11,734 bases of DNA. Origin: Prasinococcaceae sp. CCMP 1430 (lineage: Eukaryota > Prasinodermophyta > Palmophyllophyceae > Prasinococcales > Prasinococcaceae). A program made the position numbers and the translations under genes. The notes beneath the pieces are model-generated. The model saw only the letters and a program-made list of their open reading frames with translations. It made no database searches and was not told where the DNA came from. The stretch is from positions 410,480 to 422,213 of the forward strand of contig RQSC01000015.1 of NCBI GenBank assembly GCA_013416795.1, written 5' to 3'. Within the stretch, counting starts at the first letter, position 1, and each line of letters begins with the position of its first letter. Shown piece after piece: positions 7,854-11,734 of this stretch.

Positions 7854-7863
7854 CGTGAGAGAC

Positions 7864-10534
7864 ATGGCGGGGGGAAGGGAGGACGAGTACGGCGGGTACT
7901 CGGACGACGACTTCGAGGAGGAGTATTCGGACGACGACTTCGAGGAGGACGACGGCGATGATGCCGCCGTGGCTGCCGCGCCTGCGGCGCCAGCTCCGGC
8001 CGAGTCCGTCAGTGAGCTCGCCGAGGCGATGGCAGCGGAGAACGCCCGAGCGAAGGAGCGCGCGCTCGAGACGCAGCAGCGGCAGCAGCAGCAGCAGCCG
8101 CAGCAGCAAGGGCAGCGACGCTCGCAGCACCTGTATCAGCCCAACATGGCATACGCGCGCGCGCAACAGGAGCAGGCGCTGGCAAAGCCGCTGCCTCCTC
8201 GCGCAGCGGAGCGCTCGGAGGTTGCGCTGCCCGCGCAGCGTGTCGTCAAGGGCCTCCCAGGCAGCGGCGGAGGCTCCTCGGCCGGCCCCGTGAGCGACGC
8301 GTCGCGGGCGGCAGCGCGGCGTGTGGCAGCGCGCTGGGCAGCGCTCGCCTCGGGCGGCCGACTGCCGCAGCTCGAGCTTTCGCCCCACGCGGAGGTGTTT
8401 GCGTTGGCGCCGCGCTCCGAGGCGGAGCTTGCCGCGCGTGGCAAGGGCGTGTACGCGCAGCGGCGCCCGGCAGGGACACAGACCAACGAAGAGGCGTGCG
8501 CGCCAGCCGAAAGAGAGGGAACCAATCGGCAAGCACGCCTCGGGCGCGAGTCGCAGACAGAGGACGTGCAGACGGCCACTGCGGTGGCGCAGGTACCTGA
8601 GGATGCGAGCGTCAAGACCGAGGCAGGCGCGCTCGGTACGCGATCGCCCGCGCGCGCCAGCGCCCGCGCGCCTCCCCTGTGGTCGATGCGTTCGCGCAGC
8701 GCTTCGACGAGTCCCCGCGGCCTGCGCACGCTCGTGCTGACGCGCGCTCCGCACGCGCATCCGCGCAGTGGATCCCAATGCAGTGGCGGATCGCTCGGCG
8801 CTCTCTCGTGGCTCTGGACGCGATGGCAAGAGCGGCGCAGACGCGCGCCCGCGGGCGACGCTGGGCTCGCTGGCGGGCCGCGGCGCGCAGCAAATGCTGC
8901 GCCTGAGCGCCTTCCTGCGACGCGCGGGACGCGCGGTGGAGGCGCTGCTGGAGGAGGGCGCCGGCACAGGCTCGGGTCAGGCGCTGGTTGTCGCCGGCGA
9001 TGTTGGAAGGAGCGGGGTTTTCAAAATGGGCGCGAAAGGCAGTCTGTCGGCTGCGTGCGCCACGCTGCGCTGTGCTCCAGATGCGCTCGCGGGCGCGAGG
9101 CGCGTGACCGACGTCGCGTACGACTCGCACGGAGGGGCGTTGCTCGTCGCATATAGCAGAGGGAGCGCCGGTGCGCCTTTCCTCCCCGGTGCTGTGCCCT
9201 CTCACATGGGGGCGGCCGCCGTGTGGGAGCTTCGCCGCCCGAGCGCACCCGCCCACCTCCTCTGCACGCAGGGCAGCCCGACGTGCGCGTGCTGGGGCAG
9301 CGGCGCGCAGGACCAACTTGCGTTCGCCGGCACAGACGCGGGCTCGGTGGTGGTGTGGGACACGCGAGGTAGCCGAGGCAGGGGCAGGGGCGGCGGCAAG
9401 GGTGCTCGCAACGGTGGCAAGGCTGCTTCCGGCACGGCCTCGCAGCCGGTGTACGTGTCTGACTTCGACCAGTCGCGCAATCACGGCGGCGCCGTAGTCG
9501 CGGTCGCCGCGGCGACGTGGGGCGCCGGCGCGGGGGAGGCCGCCGGTGGCGGCGGCCTGCCTGGCGGTTCGTTTGCCATCGAAGCGGAGGGGGGTCGGGC
9601 CGGCGCCGGCGCAAGCACCGGCGCTGCAGGGGCGGGCGAGGCGGGCCCGGGTGGCCTGCATCTGGTGACGCTTGACGAGCGCTCGGTGGCACACGTGTGG
9701 TCCGTGTCGGATGTAGTGCCTGACGAGGAGGCATCGGGATTTGCCGATGACTTTGGCCTGCAGCCGGGTGGTACGGCGCGGCTGGTGCGCGCGGCGACCG
9801 TGGATCTCATGCGCGGCAAACGCGCCGGGAGCCGCATGTCTACGGAGACGACGTCAGCCGTGTCGGCTTTGAATCGTCGACGCACATACGCCCTCGCGCT
9901 GTCGCCCGCCGACGCCAACGATTTCGTGGTGGCGTCGGACGGCGGCGTCCTTCTGCGCGGTGCGCAGTACGGCGCCCCGCCGCCTCCGCGCGCTTACGGA
10001 CCTGCCACCTCTGCCACCGGCGCTGCTGGTGCCAGCAACGGAGCCGGCGCGAGCGGGGACGTGACCGCCGTGTCGTTCTGCCCGGCGATGGCATCGCTCT
10101 TCGCGGCGGGGTGTTCGGACGGCCGCGTTGCGCTGTACTCCAAGCGCGGCTCGGAGCCCGTGCGGGAGTGGGGAGACATCACGCGCGGAGCGCGCGTGAC
10201 GGGCGTCGCATGGCTGCCCACGCGCCCGGCGTGCTTCGTCGTGCTGGACGCCGAGGGCTTCACGCACCTCATGAGCCTCACGGACGATCCAGGCGGTCCC
10301 ATTTGCTCGGAGCGCCTGGGCGCCGCCGACACCGCCGCCGAGGGCGACGCCGCGAGCGCGACGTGCGTGCGATCGTCCGCCGACGGCTCCGGTGGCAGCA
10401 TGCTGGCCGTGGGATACGACGATGGGCGCGTGGATGTGCACCTCGTGGCGCCCGCATTTGCCTCGAGCAGCAGCGTGGACCTCGAGGTCGAAGTGCTCGA
10501 GTCACTCGTGGAGGGCACGGCCGAGCCGCTCTAG
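7864..10534 (+). CDS. DYNC2I1: dynein-2 intermediate chain 1 (WDR60 / FAP163 type), spliced: 7864..8635 + 8769..10534
   Basis: Known role: a WD40 intermediate chain of the dynein-2 motor that drives retrograde intraflagellar transport; its N-terminal half docks light chains. Seen: the spliced product is 845 residues, ending at TAG 10532-10534. The ATG at 7864 (GACATGG, G at -3 and +4) opens an acidic N-terminus with YSDDDFEE twice, as in WDR60. Then come a Gln-rich stretch (71-85), LELSP..E, YAQ and TQTNEE matching the WDR60 linker, and QT motifs at 206-207, 231-232 and 236-237. Exon 2 has SAFLRRAGRAVEALLEE (about 304-320), then a WD40 domain: GTDAGSVVVWD (about 444-455), LHLVTLDERSVAHVW, FGLQPGG, FAAGCSDGRVALY and VTGVAWLPTRPACFVV, all close to WDR60. 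Gly/Ala-rich inserts (about 455-480 and 515-555) are unusual. Animal WDR60 is longer (about 1066 residues), mainly N-terminally. WDR34/DYNC2I2 is less likely because it lacks the acidic N-terminus and linker. Confidence 0.92.
7897..7950 (+). repeat. 27-bp in-frame tandem duplication encoding YSDDDFEE twice
   Basis: Units 7897-7923 and 7924-7950 differ at only two of 27 positions (TAC/TAT and GAG/GAC), giving YSDDDFEEE then YSDDDFEED. The acidic aromatic motif is typical of the WDR60 N-terminus. The near-identity at DNA level points to a recent duplication of the motif or strong conservation of the repeat. Confidence 0.85.
8074..8115 (+). repeat. imperfect CAG (poly-Gln) tract in DYNC2I1
   Basis: A run of CAG codons, including five in a row, is interrupted by CGG, CCG, CAA and GGG. 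It encodes a Gln-rich stretch at residues 71-85 in the disordered N-terminal region. Its length may vary between strains. Confidence 0.75.
8636..8768 (+). other. spliceosomal intron of DYNC2I1
   Basis: The N-terminal WDR60 motifs read in one frame up to about 8630, and the C-terminal WD40 region reads in another that is closed by TGA at 8738-8740, so a frame change is needed between 8630 and about 8900. GT at 8636 is the only GT between about 8560 and 8690 in the right phase for the acceptor CGCGCAG ending at 8768. A good branch-point match, GCTGACG (8736-8742), lies about 28 bp upstream of the acceptor. The length is 133 bp, phase 1. The alternative acceptor at 8783 keeps the frame and would remove five residues. 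Confidence 0.7.
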
Positions 10535-10659
10535 AGGCGCGACGGCTACGCCGCGCGCGCCCCACGCGCGCGCGCAACGGCGCTGCGGCGGCGGTGTAAG
10601 ATGCTGAGTATTATGCTGCGTGCGTTCGGGCGCCGCCCGCCGGGCCGCGCCGCGTCCAC
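10535..10659. terminator. convergent 3' spacer of DYNC2I1 and the mitochondrial carrier
   Basis: These 125 bp lie between two facing stop codons. TGTAA at 10595-10599, 61 nt after the DYNC2I1 stop, matches the poly(A) signal used by many green algae and sits at the start of the only A/T-richer stretch (10595-10615). Upstream, 10552-10575 is an alternating CG tract broken by a short CCCCA interruption; it could form a hairpin or Z-DNA. For the minus-strand carrier no TGTAA is seen; its 3' end may use the ATAATA-like island read in reverse. Confidence 0.35.
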
Positions 10660-11734
10660 CTAGGCGGAGATTTTGGGCGCGGCCTTGGGCACGCCCATGA
10701 TGTCGCGGGAGTGCTCGTAGACGACGAAGGCGATGCCGATGGAGGGCCCGACTTTCAAAAAGTTTGGCACGATTCCCTTCCACAGCGCCGCGACCCCCTC
10801 CTCCTTGACGGTGCGCTTGAAGGCGTCCATCATGGACATGTACGCGACCTGCCGCTTCGGGGCCGCCCCGGCCGCCGCCGCGCCCCCGCCCCGGCCGGAC
10901 TTCGCGGCGGCCTCCGTCAGGATGGTCTGCTCGGCGGTGTTGCCCTTCCAGCCCTCGACTTGCATTCGTCTCCTCGCGACGTCGAACGGGTACGCGAAGG
11001 TTTGGCCGACGCATCCCGCGAACGTTCCGGCCGCGAGCTTCATCCCCGTGCTGAGCTCGTTCTCAGTCTGGAGGCCGTAGTGCAGGCACGCCTCGTGCTT
11101 GAGGGTTTCGTAGACGCCGAAGTTCATCCCCGCGTACGGGATGACGCCGATGACGCTCGGCAGCCACCCCTTGAAGAGCGCCCGCACGCCCTCCTCGCGC
11201 GCGACGCTCACGAACGCGTGCCCCATGCCGCGGTACAGCGAGCCGCCCGTTTCCGTCTGCACGCTCAGGCGGCCGCGCACCATGTCCAGCGGGTACGTGC
11301 TGCTCATGGCGACGATCCCCGCCGCGGCCCCCGCGACCAGGCGCAGCGCCGGCGTCATTTTTTCCTCCGCACCGGAGTAGCGCTGGTACGCGTGGATGAG
11401 GTCCTTGGCCTCCTCGAACGCGTAGAACTTGAGCGCGCTGTTGGGAAAGATGCGGATGCAGTTGGCGCCGTTCCCGCGGAAGTACCCCTTGAGGCCCTCT
11501 TTCTGGCCGATGGTCACGAGCGCGGACCACACCGAGGGCGGCTTGGTGTGCTGCACCTGGTAGAGGATTTTGAGGCGCTCGAGCGGCGCGACCGCGGTGC
11601 GCGACAGCGCGCCCGCCAGGCCGCCCGCGAAGAGGCTCCGCGTGACGGCGCTCGCCGACTTGTCCGCCCCCCCGGCCGCCGCCGCGTTGCCCTCTGCCGC
11701 CGAGGCGGCCGCAAGGCGCGTGGGCGACGCGTGC
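10660..11734 (-). CDS. mitochondrial carrier, ADNT1-like adenine nucleotide transporter (5' partial)
   Basis: Known role: SLC25 carriers move metabolites across the mitochondrial inner membrane; plant ADNT1 exchanges AMP, ADP and ATP. Seen: 357 residues are open from the window edge to TAG (10662-10660), without apparent introns. All three carrier repeats carry their signatures (numbered from the first full codon): PLERLK at 50-55, PLDMVR at 148-153, and PFDVAR from 249 followed by RRMQVEGWK. GNGANCIRIFPNSALKFYAFE, GWLPSVIGVIPYAGMNF and the end PSIGIAFVVYEHSRDIMGV resemble ADNT1 more than other carriers I can recall; the closest alternatives are the CoA carriers SLC25A42/SLC25A16. The loop after GWK is extended and Gly/Ala-rich. 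The first 30 visible residues are Ala-rich, and the start codon lies beyond 11734. It converges with DYNC2I1, 125 bp apart. Family assignment is near certain; substrate is inferred. Confidence 0.85.
   Translation of the reverse strand, partial: HASPTRLAAASAAEGNAAAAGGADKSASAVTRSLFAGGLAGALSRTAVAPLERLKILYQVQHTKPPSVWSALVTIGQKEGLKGYFRGNGANCIRIFPNSALKFYAFEEAKDLIHAYQRYSGAEEKMTPALRLVAGAAAGIVAMSSTYPLDMVRGRLSVQTETGGSLYRGMGHAFVSVAREEGVRALFKGWLPSVIGVIPYAGMNFGVYETLKHEACLHYGLQTENELSTGMKLAAGTFAGCVGQTFAYPFDVARRRMQVEGWKGNTAEQTILTEAAAKSGRGGGAAAAGAAPKRQVAYMSMMDAFKRTVKEEGVAALWKGIVPNFLKVGPSIGIAFVVYEHSRDIMGVPKAAPKISA

Larger units (their letters stand above)
6821..7863. promoter_or_regulatory. shared divergent intergenic region of IFT172 and DYNC2I1 (putative bidirectional promoter)
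   Basis: These 1043 bp separate the two head-to-head start codons and must contain both 5' untranslated regions and promoters. Part of the region is open in several frames, but none of those translations resembles a known protein; they are Arg/Ala/Pro-rich products of high GC. Contents: three copies of GGTCGTCGG (7109, 7143, 7396), a perfect 9-bp inverted repeat (7134-7142 with 7152-7160), GGTTCCCCGAC twice exactly 500 bp apart (7154 and 7654), an A-richer island near 7174-7190, tetranucleotide repeats at 7424-7490, an inverted CCAAT box (ATTGG, 7509-7513), and a strong splice-donor-like AAG|GTGAGC at 7611. No TATA box and no full RFX X-box is seen. Promoter function is inferred from position. 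Confidence 0.6.

Noticed and set aside
6938-7858. 307-codon plus-strand open frame across the intergenic region
   Set aside because: Composition is that of translated GC-rich non-coding DNA, it runs through repeats and putative splice and promoter elements, and no domain is recognisable.
7672-7863. 64-codon upstream extension of the DYNC2I1 frame
   Set aside because: Begins at a non-family sequence rich in Arg and Ala; the ATG at 7864 has good initiation context and immediately precedes the conserved acidic motif.
9361-9660. Possible unspliced in-frame introns in the Gly/Ala-rich inserts of DYNC2I1
   Set aside because: The frame stays open and the stretches on both sides continue the WD40 domain; no convincing donor, branch site and acceptor set was found, so low-complexity protein inserts are the simpler reading.
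9021-9734. Minus-strand open frame of 237 codons opposite DYNC2I1
   Set aside because: Arg/Pro-rich shadow antisense to the conserved WD40 exon, without domain similarity.
1-11734. Mobile elements, CRISPR arrays, tRNA/rRNA genes or viral genes
   Set aside because: No transposase, reverse transcriptase, long terminal or regularly spaced repeats, or recognisable structural RNA sequence was seen on either strand.

Overview
This window looks like nuclear DNA from a GC-rich, flagellated unicellular eukaryote, most likely an alga or alga-like protist. Three observations support this. Two genes encode cilium-building proteins (IFT172 and a dynein-2 intermediate chain). Two genes appear to be interrupted by spliceosomal introns with GT..AG ends. 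A mitochondrial carrier most resembles the plant/algal adenine nucleotide transporter ADNT1. Codon third positions are overwhelmingly G or C, which is why long spurious frames appear opposite the real genes. A haptophyte (pavlovophyte-like) or a prasinophyte green alga would fit, but the sequence alone does not settle it.

Layout. Positions 1-1420 (+) hold the 3' end of a DUF1343/NamZ-type (GH171) peptidoglycan N-acetylmuramidase homologue, with one intron at 103-299. Only 51 bp downstream, on the opposite strand, lies an uninterrupted 5.35-kb IFT172 gene (6820 to 1472). A 1043-bp intergenic region (6821-7863) then separates IFT172 from a divergently transcribed dynein-2 intermediate chain (WDR60/DYNC2I1, 7864-10534 +), which has one intron at 8636-8768. 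After a 125-bp convergent spacer comes a 5'-truncated mitochondrial carrier (ADNT1-like) on the minus strand, running off the right edge.

How the genes relate. IFT172 is a core subunit of the IFT-B train. DYNC2I1 is a subunit of the dynein-2 motor that carries trains back from the ciliary tip. The two are head to head around one shared intergenic region with three copies of a 9-mer (GGTCGTCGG) and a perfect 9-bp inverted repeat, so co-regulation from a bidirectional promoter is a reasonable hypothesis. The NamZ homologue is a bacterial-type cell-wall-degrading enzyme in a spliced eukaryotic context. It may have been acquired by lateral transfer and may help digest bacterial prey, but this is inference. 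I saw no RNA genes, transposons, CRISPR arrays or viral genes.
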